64,000 nucleotides of DNA. Origin: an uncultured Christensenella sp. GTDB taxonomy: Bacteria > Bacillota > Clostridia > Christensenellales > Borkfalkiaceae. This document shows positions 8,037 to 16,676 of this stretch, piece by piece (the stretch's first letter is position 1; every line of letters begins with the position of its first letter). The stretch covers positions 62,001-126,000 of the forward strand of contig CAJTYL010000001.1 in assembly GCA_910583855.1 (NCBI GenBank), written 5' to 3'. The position numbers and the translations under genes are program-made. The notes below the pieces were generated by a model that saw only the letters and a program-made list of their open reading frames with translations, was not told the DNA's origin and ran no database searches.

Positions 8037-9065
8037 ATGGAAGAAGAGAAAAAAGGACTGACTTTTAAAGACGTTTGTAAGACGATTTGGCTCAGAAAGT
8101 GGGTTGCGCTCGTCGTCGCGGTCGTAGTTGCGCTTGTTACGGCGGTTGCGCTTTATTACGGCTACAATCCTAAGTCAAAAACCTGTACGGTTGAGTTCAG
8201 TCTTAATTTGCCCGGCAGTTACGAGGACGCTTTCTACAGTTATCCGGACGGTACGCTTTTTCATTATACGGAATTGACGTCGGTTGAAACGCTGAAAGCG
8301 GTAAAAGAGAGCGGAGAATTTTCTAACGTCGACGTTGAGAAGATGGTATCCAAAAGAAATATCAGCGTCAGCAGGACCATAACTACAAACGGTTCGGCTT
8401 CGGATAAGAACCCTTATAGGGAAGTCAGCTATAAGATTAACGCAAATTTAAGTTACTTTAACGGATCGGAACAGGCAAAGGACTTTTTGGTGCGTGTTGC
8501 CAACTATCCCAAATGGTACCTTGAAAATATGGAGATAGACTATAACGTTTATCTTTCTTTGGCTGAAAGGGCGAAGGAAAGCGGCGATAACGAGATTACC
8601 GTAAAATATCTTAGAAGTCAGCATGAATTCCTGTCAGCTGAATATAAGAAGCTGATCGAGGCGTATGGCGACACGTTCGTCGTTGCAAACGGCAAAACTT
8701 TGCTTGCCTGCTCAGAGGAGTTAAAGGCGTACGCAGTCGATGCGACGGACATAGAGTCTTCATTGGAAAAGATTAGGACCTTTACCGACTCGTTCCGCAC
8801 TACAAGTAAAGCCGTGTATGCTAAAGCGGCAGTCGTTGCCTTTACGCAGCCGAGTATAATCGTAGAAAGCGGCGGAATGGGTTTGACCAAGATATTCTTA
8901 TTCAGCGTTATGGTTGCCGTCGTCATTGCATTAGTTGCGGCATATGTGGCGGGGTATCTCGCTTTGAAGAAGAAAAAAGCGCGCGTAGAAGCCAATGTAA
9001 ATATCAATGCCGAAGAGTCGCCTGCAGTGAATGCGGAGCCTTCCGAACCCGAAATCAAAGAATAA
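8037..9065 (+). CDS. Wzz/YveK-like two-helix membrane protein
   Basis: The 342-residue protein has a transmembrane helix at about residues 22-43, a long extracytoplasmic region with predicted helices (about 50-280) and a second helix near 285-310, then a lysine-rich stretch and an acidic tail. This topology and the early GLTFKDVCKTIWLRKWVAL resemble polysaccharide chain-length or co-polymerase proteins (Wzz, YveK). The family proline-rich motif beside the second helix is not obvious. It lies far from the polysaccharide locus at 38-50 kb. GGGAGA precedes the ATG. Functional assignment is tentative. Confidence 0.55.
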   Translation: MEEEKKGLTFKDVCKTIWLRKWVALVVAVVVALVTAVALYYGYNPKSKTCTVEFSLNLPGSYEDAFYSYPDGTLFHYTELTSVETLKAVKESGEFSNVDVEKMVSKRNISVSRTITTNGSASDKNPYREVSYKINANLSYFNGSEQAKDFLVRVANYPKWYLENMEIDYNVYLSLAERAKESGDNEITVKYLRSQHEFLSAEYKKLIEAYGDTFVVANGKTLLACSEELKAYAVDATDIESSLEKIRTFTDSFRTTSKAVYAKAAVVAFTQPSIIVESGGMGLTKIFLFSVMVAVVIALVAAYVAGYLALKKKKARVEANVNINAEESPAVNAEPSEPEIKE

Positions 9066-9073
9066 TGTTTTGC

Positions 9074-9102
9074 ATTGTCAACCGCAATTTGCAGTTGTCA
9101 AT
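9074..9102. promoter_or_regulatory. possible BirA-type operator upstream of bioY
   Basis: ATTGTCAACC (9074-9083) equals a BirA half-site of the TTGTnAACC type. AGTTGTCAAT (9093-9102) matches the inverted half-site with two mismatches. The 9-base gap is shorter than the usual 13 to 15, which weakens the call, but it sits 14 bases before the bioY ATG, as expected for biotin control. Confidence 0.35.
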
Positions 9103-9115
9103 ATTCACGTTTGCT

Positions 9116-9733
9116 ATGGAAAAGTCAAAAAAAATTAACGCAAAACTATTAGCCGTTGACGTTGCAGAGTGCGCTATTTTCGTTGCGCTGATGACGGCAG
9201 GCGCTTTTATAAAAATTCCATTCCCTTTGGTTCCGCTCACTTTTCAAACGGTAATCTGCGTACTTGCGGGTTTATTGCTAGGCTGGAAGAAGGGAGCGAT
9301 AAGTATGGCGGTTTACTGTTTTATGGGACTCGTCGGTATACCCGTGTTTGCTTCGGGCGGCGGGATATTCTACGTGCTTATGCCAACGTTCGGCTACATA
9401 ATCGGTTTTGTGGTTGCCGCTTTGGTTGCAGGGCTTATAGGCGGTAAGGCTGGACTTCCCGTATGGCGGTATATAGTTGCGGCTGTCGCTGCATTTATAT
9501 CTAATTACGCCGTGGGCGTCCCATACTGTATGGTAGTAGTGTATTTGCAGGGAATGAACGACCTTTTGACGGTATTTATAACGTGGAATCTTTATTATAT
9601 GCCCAAAGACCTCGTGCTGTGCCTTCTGGCGGCGGTTCTCGCCTGGCGGGTTCTTCCGCATATTAAAAATGGCAGAAACAAACTGAAACAAACGGCAAAT
9701 ACGGAAAAGGAAGAAAAAAACGATAGTAATTAA
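9116..9733 (+). CDS. bioY: BioY-type biotin transporter (S component)
   Basis: BioY is the membrane substrate-binding unit of ECF biotin importers. The protein has about six hydrophobic helices and the family pattern FIKIPFPLVPLTFQT near the N-terminus, then YCFMGLVGIPVFASGGG and a GFVVAALVAGLIGG stretch. I favour the ATG at 9116 (205 residues), whose N-terminus begins like other BioY proteins. An overlapping ATG at 9065 is coupled to the previous stop and would add 17 residues. Neither has a ribosome binding site. A terminator follows directly. No biotin synthesis genes are in view, so the cell probably scavenges biotin. Confidence 0.88.
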   Translation: MEKSKKINAKLLAVDVAECAIFVALMTAGAFIKIPFPLVPLTFQTVICVLAGLLLGWKKGAISMAVYCFMGLVGIPVFASGGGIFYVLMPTFGYIIGFVVAALVAGLIGGKAGLPVWRYIVAAVAAFISNYAVGVPYCMVVVYLQGMNDLLTVFITWNLYYMPKDLVLCLLAAVLAWRVLPHIKNGRNKLKQTANTEKEEKNDSN

Positions 9734-9743
9734 GAAAAAAATA

Positions 9744-9768
9744 CCGCCTGTACGGCGGATTTTTTTTG
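9744..9768 (+). terminator. terminator after bioY
   Basis: CCGCC and GGCGG pair around a 5-base loop and are followed by eight T residues. The T run touches the -35 box of the alr promoter. Confidence 0.75.
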
Positions 9769-9769
9769 C

Positions 9770-9798
9770 TTGCAAAAAGCGCCGCTATGTGCTAAAAT
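9770..9798 (+). promoter_or_regulatory. alr promoter
   Basis: TTGCAA (9770-9775), a 17-base spacer and TAAAAT (9793-9798). The predicted start near 9805 gives a leader of about 35 nt without a clear Shine-Dalgarno. Confidence 0.65.
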
Positions 9799-9839
9799 AT
9801 CTTTATACAATTTTAAGCTTTCACGCATACAATGTTCGT

Positions 9840-10814
9840 ATGCAGAAAACACTTTCCGTAATCGACCTCAAAGCGATTAAAGAAAACGCTTTGAAGATAC
9901 GCAAAATTTTAGGCGATAAATTTTTTTACGCCGTCGTTAAGGCTGACGCCTACGGGCACGGCGCGGAAGAGGTCGCGCGCACGGTTGAGGATATAGTCGA
10001 CGGTTTTTGCGTTGCGATAGTGGACGAAGGGGTTGCATTAAGGATTGGGGGAGTATCGAAGCCGATTTTGGTTTTTACTCCGCCGCTTGATAAATCCGAC
10101 GTCGCACGGTCGTCTTTCTATTCGCTTGAACTTACCGTAAATTCGGTTGAAACCGCGCGGCTTTGCGGCGACAATCCCTGCCATATAAAAGTTAACACGG
10201 GGATGAACCGCAACGGCTGTAATTTGGCGGAGCTTCCCAAGGTTTTAAACGCGTTGGATTCGGATAAAATAGTAAGCGTGTATTCGCATCTCTACGCTCC
10301 TGAAAATACGGCAGAAAGCAGAAAGCAGCTTGCTCTTTTCGAGCGGGCGGAGAAGCTTGTAAAAGCGCGAAACTCCAACATATTCGGGCATCTATCGGCA
10401 AGCGGCGGGCTTTTGAGGGGTGGCGGATACCTCTTTGACGGGGTGCGGGCAGGTATACTTTTATACGGCTATGCGCCGTTCGGGTTTTACGCTAAGGGCT
10501 TCAGATCCGCGCTTAAAGTTTACGCAAGAAGAACGCAGGTCACGCCGTTTATAGGCGGCGGGATAGGTTATAACCCCGCAGACAGAAAATACGGCAATTT
10601 AAGCGTTTACCGTTTAGGCTATGCGGACGGTTTTTTCAGGGGAGTTCCCCTCGGAGAGAAAACGCTATGTATGGACGCGTTCATATCCGACGGCGGAGAA
10701 AAACTCAGATGCGTTCTGTCGGACGCAGACGCTTATGCAAAGCTTGCAGGAACTATTTCTTACGAGGTGTTGACTTCGGTCACTAAGCGTTCGGAGAGGG
10801 TTTACTTACGGTAA
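9840..10814 (+). CDS. alr: alanine racemase
   Basis: Alr interconverts L- and D-alanine for the cell wall. The 324-residue protein has the PLP lysine in AVVKADAYGHG near residue 35, the RAGILLYGY segment of the barrel and the second-domain GYADGFFRG that holds the catalytic tyrosine. The end, TISYEVLTSVTKRSERVYLR, is typical. It is a little short for the family (~360-390). The ATG at 9840 lies downstream of the promoter; a longer frame from 9789 starts inside the -10 box and is rejected. The stop overlaps the next ATG (TAATG), so the downstream genes probably form an operon. Confidence 0.93.
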   Translation: MQKTLSVIDLKAIKENALKIRKILGDKFFYAVVKADAYGHGAEEVARTVEDIVDGFCVAIVDEGVALRIGGVSKPILVFTPPLDKSDVARSSFYSLELTVNSVETARLCGDNPCHIKVNTGMNRNGCNLAELPKVLNALDSDKIVSVYSHLYAPENTAESRKQLALFERAEKLVKARNSNIFGHLSASGGLLRGGGYLFDGVRAGILLYGYAPFGFYAKGFRSALKVYARRTQVTPFIGGGIGYNPADRKYGNLSVYRLGYADGFFRGVPLGEKTLCMDAFISDGGEKLRCVLSDADAYAKLAGTISYEVLTSVTKRSERVYLR

Positions 10815-11338
10815 TGAAGGACGAAATAAGATACAAGCTTAAAGTTAAACGCAAATACTTTCAGGGCGTGCGTCGGGAGGTTGCCGACAAAAATATACTT
10901 TATAACTTTATAGCGGGATACGGCGCTTTTCAAAGCTACTTCGTCTATAATAGCTTCGGAAGCGAGGCTTCGACCGCGCTTATAATAAATTACTTGCTTG
11001 CTACGGGTAAGGCCGTTTATCTTCCCCGCGTCGAGGGCGAAAATATAGTGCCGGTGCCGTACGGGGAAACCAAGAAAGGAACTTTCGGCGTTTTTGAGCC
11101 TGTGGGACGGGCTTATTCGGGCGATATAGACGTGACCGTCGTGCCCCTTCTCGCCGTGAACGAAAGGGGCTTTCGGATAGGCTACGGCAAAGGCTATTAC
11201 GACGGATTTTTAAAGAATAGAAAAACGCTCAGGGTAGGTCTTGGATATTCTTTGCAGATAGAAGAATTTCAAGAAGATATTTGGGACGAGCCTTTGGACG
11301 AATTTTTGACGGAAAAGGGGATTTACGATTTTGGATAA
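10814..11338 (+). CDS. 5-formyltetrahydrofolate cyclo-ligase family protein
   Basis: The enzyme converts 5-formyl-THF to 5,10-methenyl-THF with ATP. The 174-residue protein shows the diagnostic GYGKGYYDGFL near residues 123-133 and TFGVFEPVG for substrate binding. The early KRKYFQGVRREV resembles the N-terminal basic helix. It overlaps alr by one base and the following membrane-protein gene by 8, so the three are likely co-translated. Confidence 0.92.
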   Translation: MKDEIRYKLKVKRKYFQGVRREVADKNILYNFIAGYGAFQSYFVYNSFGSEASTALIINYLLATGKAVYLPRVEGENIVPVPYGETKKGTFGVFEPVGRAYSGDIDVTVVPLLAVNERGFRIGYGKGYYDGFLKNRKTLRVGLGYSLQIEEFQEDIWDEPLDEFLTEKGIYDFG

Positions 11339-11951
11339 TAAAGAAAAATTAACGGCAAAGGAATGGGGCAAAAAAATTCTTTTGGAGCTTAAAGACTTAT
11401 TGGCGGGCGCGGCTTTCCCGCTGATGCTCTCGCTTATTTTAAGCTCTACCGTAATAAGCTACGCCGCTTACGGTAACGAGGAGGATTTGGGGCTCAAAAT
11501 CGTAGTCCTCGTCGTCGGCGAGGTTTTGGTTTTTGCCGCAACCGTCATTTTCGGCAAGCAGAACGGTGTGACGGCTTATAAAAGAACCGTTCAAAACGGC
11601 AACAAGCGCAAAGTGAATTCAAACGACTTATCTTCAAAATTTTATATCGGCGAATATTCCTTGGTGCGCGGCGCGTTAATTCCCGTTATAAGCTGTATAC
11701 CTTTTATAATTTTCCAGATTGTGGGCGCGGCTTATTATAACGACGTATGCGAATCTGCGCTTATGTACGCCTTCGGTTGGGCGTATTTCCCGTTTGGTCT
11801 TGCAAAGCTTTCGCCGTGGTTAAATCTTTTATGGATAATCCCCTACGCAGGCGCGCATATAGCGGCTTACGCTTGGGGCGGCAAAACCGAAAAGCGGAAG
11901 CAAGACCAGCTTGCTTCCGCCGAAGAAGCTAAGGGAAACAAGACGAAATGA
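11331..11951 (+). CDS. unrecognised multi-span membrane protein
   Basis: A 206-residue protein starts at TTG within the end of the cyclo-ligase gene; AAGGGGA nine bases before supports that start. It has about four to five hydrophobic segments (roughly 25-47, 57-77, 115-137, 145-162, 165-183), a cytoplasmic-looking linker rich in K and N near 80-105, and a Lys/Glu-rich tail. I do not recognise a family. It is embedded by overlap between a folate gene and rsmD. Confidence 0.7.
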   Translation: MDNKEKLTAKEWGKKILLELKDLLAGAAFPLMLSLILSSTVISYAAYGNEEDLGLKIVVLVVGEVLVFAATVIFGKQNGVTAYKRTVQNGNKRKVNSNDLSSKFYIGEYSLVRGALIPVISCIPFIIFQIVGAAYYNDVCESALMYAFGWAYFPFGLAKLSPWLNLLWIIPYAGAHIAAYAWGGKTEKRKQDQLASAEEAKGNKTK

Positions 11952-12481
11952 GGATAATCAGCGGCAAATACAGGGGGTTGAAGCTTGCCGAATTCGACGG
12001 CAGCGACGTGCGTCCTACGGCGGACAGAGTAAAAGAAAGTCTTTTTAACGTGCTGTTCGGCAGGGTTGTCGGCGCAAGGGTACTTGATTTGTTTTGCGGT
12101 AGCGGCAATTTGGGTATCGAATGTCTGTCGCGCGGAGCAGAAATCGTTCATTTCAACGATATTTCTCCCGCAAGCATCAACGTGTTGAAGAAAAACCTTG
12201 CACGTTTAAAGAACGAACGGAATTACAAAATAATCAACCTCGACTATTCCGTGTGCCTTTCGCGTACGGACGGGTACGATTTAATTTTTATCGACCCGCC
12301 TTATCAGCTTGAAATTGGCATTGAAGCGTTGAAAATCATTGGCGCAGGCAATCTTTTAAACGATGGCGGCGTTGTCGTTTTCGAGCGCGACAGAAGCTTT
12401 GACGGCGAGATTAAGGGACTTATTAAAACGGACGAAAGAAAGTACGGGAAGACTTATTTGACTTTTTTTGAAAGAGCTTAG
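11948..12481 (+). CDS. rsmD: 16S rRNA (guanine-966-N2)-methyltransferase RsmD
   Basis: RsmD methylates G966 of 16S rRNA. The 177-residue protein has the N-terminal MRIISGKYRGLKL, the RPTADRVKESLFNVL motif, the SAM loop LDLFCGSGNLGIE near residues 44-56 and the catalytic DPPY near 118. It overlaps the upstream gene by 4 bases (ATGA) and precedes coaD by 10 bases, the usual rsmD-coaD pair. Confidence 0.95.
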   Translation: MRIISGKYRGLKLAEFDGSDVRPTADRVKESLFNVLFGRVVGARVLDLFCGSGNLGIECLSRGAEIVHFNDISPASINVLKKNLARLKNERNYKIINLDYSVCLSRTDGYDLIFIDPPYQLEIGIEALKIIGAGNLLNDGGVVVFERDRSFDGEIKGLIKTDERKYGKTYLTFFERA

Positions 12482-12491
12482 GAGGTAGAGT

Positions 12492-12986
12492 GTGGAAAAC
12501 AGAAAATGCGTTTTCGCGGGCACGTTCGACCCGCCTACCGTCGGGCACGAAAGGATAGTAGAAAGCTGTCTTAAAATGTTTGACGAAGTGGTGGTGGCGG
12601 TCATGATTAACCCCGATAAAACGCCGTATTTCAGCGAAGTCGAGCGGATTACTCTGCTTAAAAAATTGTTTTCGGACGAAAAAAGGGTAAAGATACGCTC
12701 GTTTTACGGGGCGGCGGTCGACCTTTTGGAAGAGGAAAACACCCCGATTTATGTCCGCGGGGTAAGAAACACCGTAGACTTCGAGTACGAAAACGCCAAC
12801 TTCTTTGCAAACGAAAAGTTGAAAAGCGATATAATCACGGTATATTTGCCCGCCCGTCAGCAGGATTTGCATATTAGTTCTTCGCTCGTTAAAAATTCGG
12901 TTAAATTTAAAAAAGAATATTCGGAATATATTCCCGAAAAGATAATGGAAGAATTACAAAGTATTTTGGAGAAGAAAAATGTTTGA
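12492..12986 (+). CDS. coaD: phosphopantetheine adenylyltransferase
   Basis: CoaD makes dephospho-CoA from phosphopantetheine and ATP. The 164-residue protein has FAGTFDPPTVGHERIVE with the nucleotidyltransferase histidines, YVRGVRNTVDFEYE for substrate binding and ISSSLVKN, which is the family ISSS-x-(V/I)-R segment with Lys in place of Arg. The start is GTG with GGAGG eight bases upstream. The stop overlaps the DAHP synthase ATG by 8 bases. Confidence 0.93.
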   Translation: MENRKCVFAGTFDPPTVGHERIVESCLKMFDEVVVAVMINPDKTPYFSEVERITLLKKLFSDEKRVKIRSFYGAAVDLLEEENTPIYVRGVRNTVDFEYENANFFANEKLKSDIITVYLPARQQDLHISSSLVKNSVKFKKEYSEYIPEKIMEELQSILEKKNV

Positions 12987-14001
12987 AAAGCAGATAAAAA
13001 TCCCTTCCGCAGAAGAAATAGTCGACAGAATGCCCTTGCCGGCAAATCTCAAAAAGATAAAGAGTGAAAGGGATAGCCTTGTCGCGGACGTTATAAGCGG
13101 CAAAAGCGACAAGCTTTTGATTATCGTCGGACCTTGCTCAGCCCACGAAGCAAAGCCGGTTTTGGAATATGTGGAAAGGCTTGGCAAGCTCAATGAAAAG
13201 GTAAAGGACAAGCTCGTGCTCGTTCCCAGAATTTACACCAACAAGCCGCGCTCCAAGGGCGTAGGCTACAAGGGCATGTTTTCGCAACCCGACCCCAATA
13301 AGTCGGAGGATATTTTAAAGGGCATTTACGCCATAAGAGACTTGAACGTCAAGGCGATAGAAACGAGCGGTCTTACCGCCGCGGACGAGATGCTCTATCC
13401 CGAAAATATTTACTACGTTGAAGATTTACTCTCCTATATCGCGGTCGGCGCAAGGAGTAGCGAGAACCAGATGCACCGTCTTGTTGCCAGCGGAATCGAC
13501 GTAAGCGTCGGCGTAAAGAACCCGATGAGCGGCTCGGTTTTAGTGCTTTTAAACTCCATTTTTGCCGCGCAGAGCGGGCAGACGTTCAAGCTGAACGGCT
13601 GGCAGGTCAAAACCGAAGGCAACCCGTTGGCACACGCAATACTACGCGGTGCGGTGGACGGCTACGGCAACGATATCCCCAATTTCCACTACGAAACGGT
13701 TATGCAGGTTGCCGACGGTTATGCAAAGTCGGGCATCAAGAACCCCGCAATCATAATCGACGCCAACCACTCCAACAGCGCGAAGAAATTTAAACAGCAG
13801 ATAAGAATTTGCGAAGAGGTCATGCAGAACAGAAACTACGACGCGGACTTCAAAAAAATCGTAAAAGGCTTCATGATTGAAAGCTTTTTGGAAGAGGGAA
13901 ACCAGAAAGAGGATGTTGTTTACGGCAAATCTATTACGGACGCGTGCCTCGGTTGGGACGACACCGAAAGGCTCATTCTCGATGTGGCGGATAAAGCGTA
14001 A
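12979..14001 (+). CDS. aroF: DAHP synthase, class I
   Basis: This enzyme joins phosphoenolpyruvate and erythrose-4-phosphate, the first step of the shikimate pathway. The 340-residue protein shows IIVGPCSAHE, PRIYTNKPRSKGVGYKG, ETSGLTAADEML, VGARSSENQMHR and IIDANHSNSAKK, all signatures of the AroF/G/H type. The N-terminal ~45 residues resemble the extension that carries feedback control in this class. It overlaps coaD and precedes pheA by 39 bases, placing the first and a late step of phenylalanine synthesis side by side. Confidence 0.95.
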   Translation: MFEKQIKIPSAEEIVDRMPLPANLKKIKSERDSLVADVISGKSDKLLIIVGPCSAHEAKPVLEYVERLGKLNEKVKDKLVLVPRIYTNKPRSKGVGYKGMFSQPDPNKSEDILKGIYAIRDLNVKAIETSGLTAADEMLYPENIYYVEDLLSYIAVGARSSENQMHRLVASGIDVSVGVKNPMSGSVLVLLNSIFAAQSGQTFKLNGWQVKTEGNPLAHAILRGAVDGYGNDIPNFHYETVMQVADGYAKSGIKNPAIIIDANHSNSAKKFKQQIRICEEVMQNRNYDADFKKIVKGFMIESFLEEGNQKEDVVYGKSITDACLGWDDTERLILDVADKA

Positions 14002-14040
14002 AACGCTATTAGAAGAACGAAGTTTTCGTAAGGAGGTTAT

Positions 14041-14841
14041 ATGGAAAAATGCGCCTATTTGGGTCCGTGCGGCAGTTACAGCCATTTAGCGGCGACAAAG
14101 ATGCGCCCGCAAGACGAACTGTCGGCTTACGGCAATTTCCGTTCGGTTATGAACGCCGTTGAAACGGGCGAGTGCGACTGCGCGGTTATCCCCATCGAGA
14201 ATACTTTGAACGGCGGCGTTTTACAAAATATAGACCTTCTGCATGCGGCGGAAGGCTTAGTTGCGGTTGAAGAGATGACTTTGCCTTTGGACCACCGTCT
14301 CGCCACGTTAAAGGGTGCGGACAGGCGCGGTATTTCGCGCATATATTCGCACGAACAGCCGTTGGCGCAGTGTAGCGGGTATCTTGCGAAAAACTTCCCC
14401 AACGCACAGCTTATAGCAACCTCGTCAACATCGGCAAGCCTTGATATGGTCGCGTCTTTTACGGACGCGGCAATCGTCGGCGCACACGTGAAGAGAGAGG
14501 GCGTAACCCTTTCCGAAGAGAATATTGCGGACGGCAAAAACAATTTTACGCATTTTTTACTTATAAAGCGCGGCACGGTCGAAAAAACCGTTCACTCTTC
14601 TAAAATATATTTTTCGGTGACTTGCATACACGCTTCGGGCGCGCTTTTGGATATTCTGGAACCTATGCGCGCGGGCGGACTCAATATGACCAAAATCCAA
14701 TCCCGCCCCATAAAAGACAGAACGGGAGAGTACAGATTTTTTATAGAAGTCGAGGGCGACTATGCCGACGGAAGGGTGAGAAAAGTCCTTGACAAAGTTA
14801 AAAATTCCGCCAAATCTTTTAAGCTTTTAGGCGCGTACTAA
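14041..14841 (+). CDS. pheA: prephenate dehydratase with ACT domain
   Basis: PheA converts prephenate to phenylpyruvate. The 266-residue protein has a catalytic domain (about 1-175; GPCGSYSHLAA, PIENTLNGGV) and a C-terminal ACT domain (about 188-266; GALLDILEPM, SRPIKDRTGEYRFFIE) that normally senses phenylalanine. The usual TRF active-site motif appears as THF at 170-172: the key threonine is kept but arginine is histidine. AAGGAGG lies at the usual distance before the ATG. No chorismate mutase domain is fused. Confidence 0.92.
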   Translation: MEKCAYLGPCGSYSHLAATKMRPQDELSAYGNFRSVMNAVETGECDCAVIPIENTLNGGVLQNIDLLHAAEGLVAVEEMTLPLDHRLATLKGADRRGISRIYSHEQPLAQCSGYLAKNFPNAQLIATSSTSASLDMVASFTDAAIVGAHVKREGVTLSEENIADGKNNFTHFLLIKRGTVEKTVHSSKIYFSVTCIHASGALLDILEPMRAGGLNMTKIQSRPIKDRTGEYRFFIEVEGDYADGRVRKVLDKVKNSAKSFKLLGAY

Positions 14842-14868
14842 CCCGGTATTTGCAGCATATATTGGGGT

Positions 14869-15810
14869 CTACGCTATTAAAAGCAGCAAAAGAAAACACA
14901 AGACAGCTTGCAGGAATTTAACGCCTATAAATTTTAACGGCTTTACGCCTGCGCCTAAAAGATAGCTTAGCTGTTGCAAAAGTATGGAAAGACCGCCGAA
15001 GGTTATCAAAAACCCGGCAAGCGCAACTTGCAGCTTTCCGCCTACTACGGAAAGAGCGCGGCAACCCGTGGTTGCTTCCACGAACCCGAGACACAGCGCG
15101 GAAGAGGTTTGTCCGTCCAAAAAGAGATTAAAAAACTTTTCCAAAGGATAGAAAAGCTTGAAGTCCGCGCAAAAATTTGCTACTACATAGAAAAAGGCTA
15201 TAAAGCCTCCCGCAACCGTCACTGCGATAACCGCGCCGTAGAACGCGTCGTATAAGACGTTGCTTTTTGGAACGGTCCGTTTCACGTCTTCGGAAGTACT
15301 TTTTTTGGAAATAATGGCGATAATCAGGGAAACTAAGGTTACGGCGAATACGTGCGCAATCAGAATTTTCACGCCTGTAAGTTTGTCCCCGAACATTTTA
15401 AAACCCACGCTGCCTATAATGAACAGCGGACCCGACGTCGAACAAAGATAGGCTACTTTGCCGCTCTCTTTTTTCGTGAACGCCCCGCCGCTGTAAAATT
15501 CGCTTACTACTTTGCTTCCCGCAGGATAGCCAGAGCAAACGCTTAAAAAGAAGCAAGCCGCTGCAGCAGGCGGAAAGTTCAGCTTCCCTGTAACTCGTTT
15601 CAGCGGAAGCGAAGCCTTTTCGGCAATTCCCGTTTTAACGAAAATCAGCGTTATGCACATAAACGGAAAGAGCGCGGGAAGAACGCACTCCGCCCACATC
15701 GCAAAGCCCTGAAAGCAGCAGTTAACGTACCGCTCTGGGTGAATTATTATCGCCGCAGCGAAAAAAACGAGGGCGAGGCATAAAAATGCGTAGCCTACTT
15801 TCTTTTTCAT
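14869..15810 (-). CDS. ylbJ: YlbJ-like sporulation membrane protein
   Basis: The 313-residue protein has about eight hydrophobic helices and the nucleoside-recognition-type segment CSGYPAGSKVVSEFYSGG near residues 110-127, followed by LCSTSGPLFIIGSVG. These are hallmarks of YlbJ, a mother-cell membrane protein needed for spore coat and cortex in bacilli. It is shorter than Bacillus YlbJ (~400). It converges with pheA and diverges from the patatin gene. YlbJ is usual near coaD in Bacillota, which supports the call. Confidence 0.8.
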   Translation of the reverse strand: MKKKVGYAFLCLALVFFAAAIIIHPERYVNCCFQGFAMWAECVLPALFPFMCITLIFVKTGIAEKASLPLKRVTGKLNFPPAAAACFFLSVCSGYPAGSKVVSEFYSGGAFTKKESGKVAYLCSTSGPLFIIGSVGFKMFGDKLTGVKILIAHVFAVTLVSLIIAIISKKSTSEDVKRTVPKSNVLYDAFYGAVIAVTVAGGFIAFFYVVANFCADFKLFYPLEKFFNLFLDGQTSSALCLGFVEATTGCRALSVVGGKLQVALAGFLITFGGLSILLQQLSYLLGAGVKPLKFIGVKFLQAVLCFLLLLLIA

Positions 15811-15884
15811 TACGGTATATTTTATTAAAAAGCACGCCTGAAAATCACAACGGAAGTATATGATTTTCTTATAAAGGAGACGTT

Positions 15885-16676
15885 ATGAGTAAAACTTTGG
15901 GACTTGCGCTCGGCAGCGGAGGTTCGCGCGGGGTAGCCCACGTCGGCTTTTTGGAAGCTTTGGAAGAAGAGGGTATAAAGCCCGACTACATTTCGGGCTG
16001 TTCTATGGGCGCGGTCGTTGGCGGTTGCTACGCAAGCGGTATGTCAGTTGCGGAGATGAAGGAAACCGTCCTTGCGCTCAGAATGCGCGATATTCTGGAC
16101 GTAACACCCGCAGTTATCACAAAAATGTCCATTTTGCGCGGCAGAAAAGTGTTGGATTTATTAATTAAGCACCTGCGCGTCGAAAATATCGAAGATATGC
16201 AAATCCTATTCAAATGCGTTGCAACCGAACTCCACTCCGGCGAGCTTCACGTATTTTCATCGGGCAACGCGGCAAAGGCAATTCAGGCTTCGAGCTGTAT
16301 CCCCACGGTGTTCAGACCCGTGCAAATCGACGGTAAAATGTTCGTCGACGGCGGATGCCTTTGCAGACTTCCGATAAAAACCGTCAAAGAGATGGGCGCA
16401 GACGTCGTTGTGGCGGTGGACGTTCTGAAGAACACCGAAGAAACCGTCGATGACGTAAACAATATATTGAGTATGGTATTACGCGTTTTCGATATTATGG
16501 ACGCAAACCAGACCAAATTAAGGCGCGAAACGGAAACGGGGCTTTGCGATCTTCTTATTGAACCCGAAATAAAGGGGATGAGCCAATACGTTATCAAAGA
16601 TTTAAACTTCGCATATGAAGAAGGATACAAAGCAGGGAAAGCCAACGCTGAAAAAATAAAGGAACTTTTAGGATGA
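15885..16676 (+). CDS. patatin-like phospholipase
   Basis: The 263-residue protein is a serine acyl hydrolase. GLALGSGGSRGVAHVGFL gives the oxyanion loop, GCSMGA near residues 39-44 holds the nucleophile serine, and VDGG near 150 gives the catalytic aspartate. It is close to RssA/YlbK-type bacterial patatins. AAAGGAG precedes the ATG. The stop overlaps the rarA start by 4 bases. Lipid substrate and role are unknown. Confidence 0.92.
   Translation: MSKTLGLALGSGGSRGVAHVGFLEALEEEGIKPDYISGCSMGAVVGGCYASGMSVAEMKETVLALRMRDILDVTPAVITKMSILRGRKVLDLLIKHLRVENIEDMQILFKCVATELHSGELHVFSSGNAAKAIQASSCIPTVFRPVQIDGKMFVDGGCLCRLPIKTVKEMGADVVVAVDVLKNTEETVDDVNNILSMVLRVFDIMDANQTKLRRETETGLCDLLIEPEIKGMSQYVIKDLNFAYEEGYKAGKANAEKIKELLG

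Noticed and set aside
9789..9839. Longer alr start
   Set aside because: The upstream codons overlap the -10 box and encode residues unlike alanine racemase N-termini.
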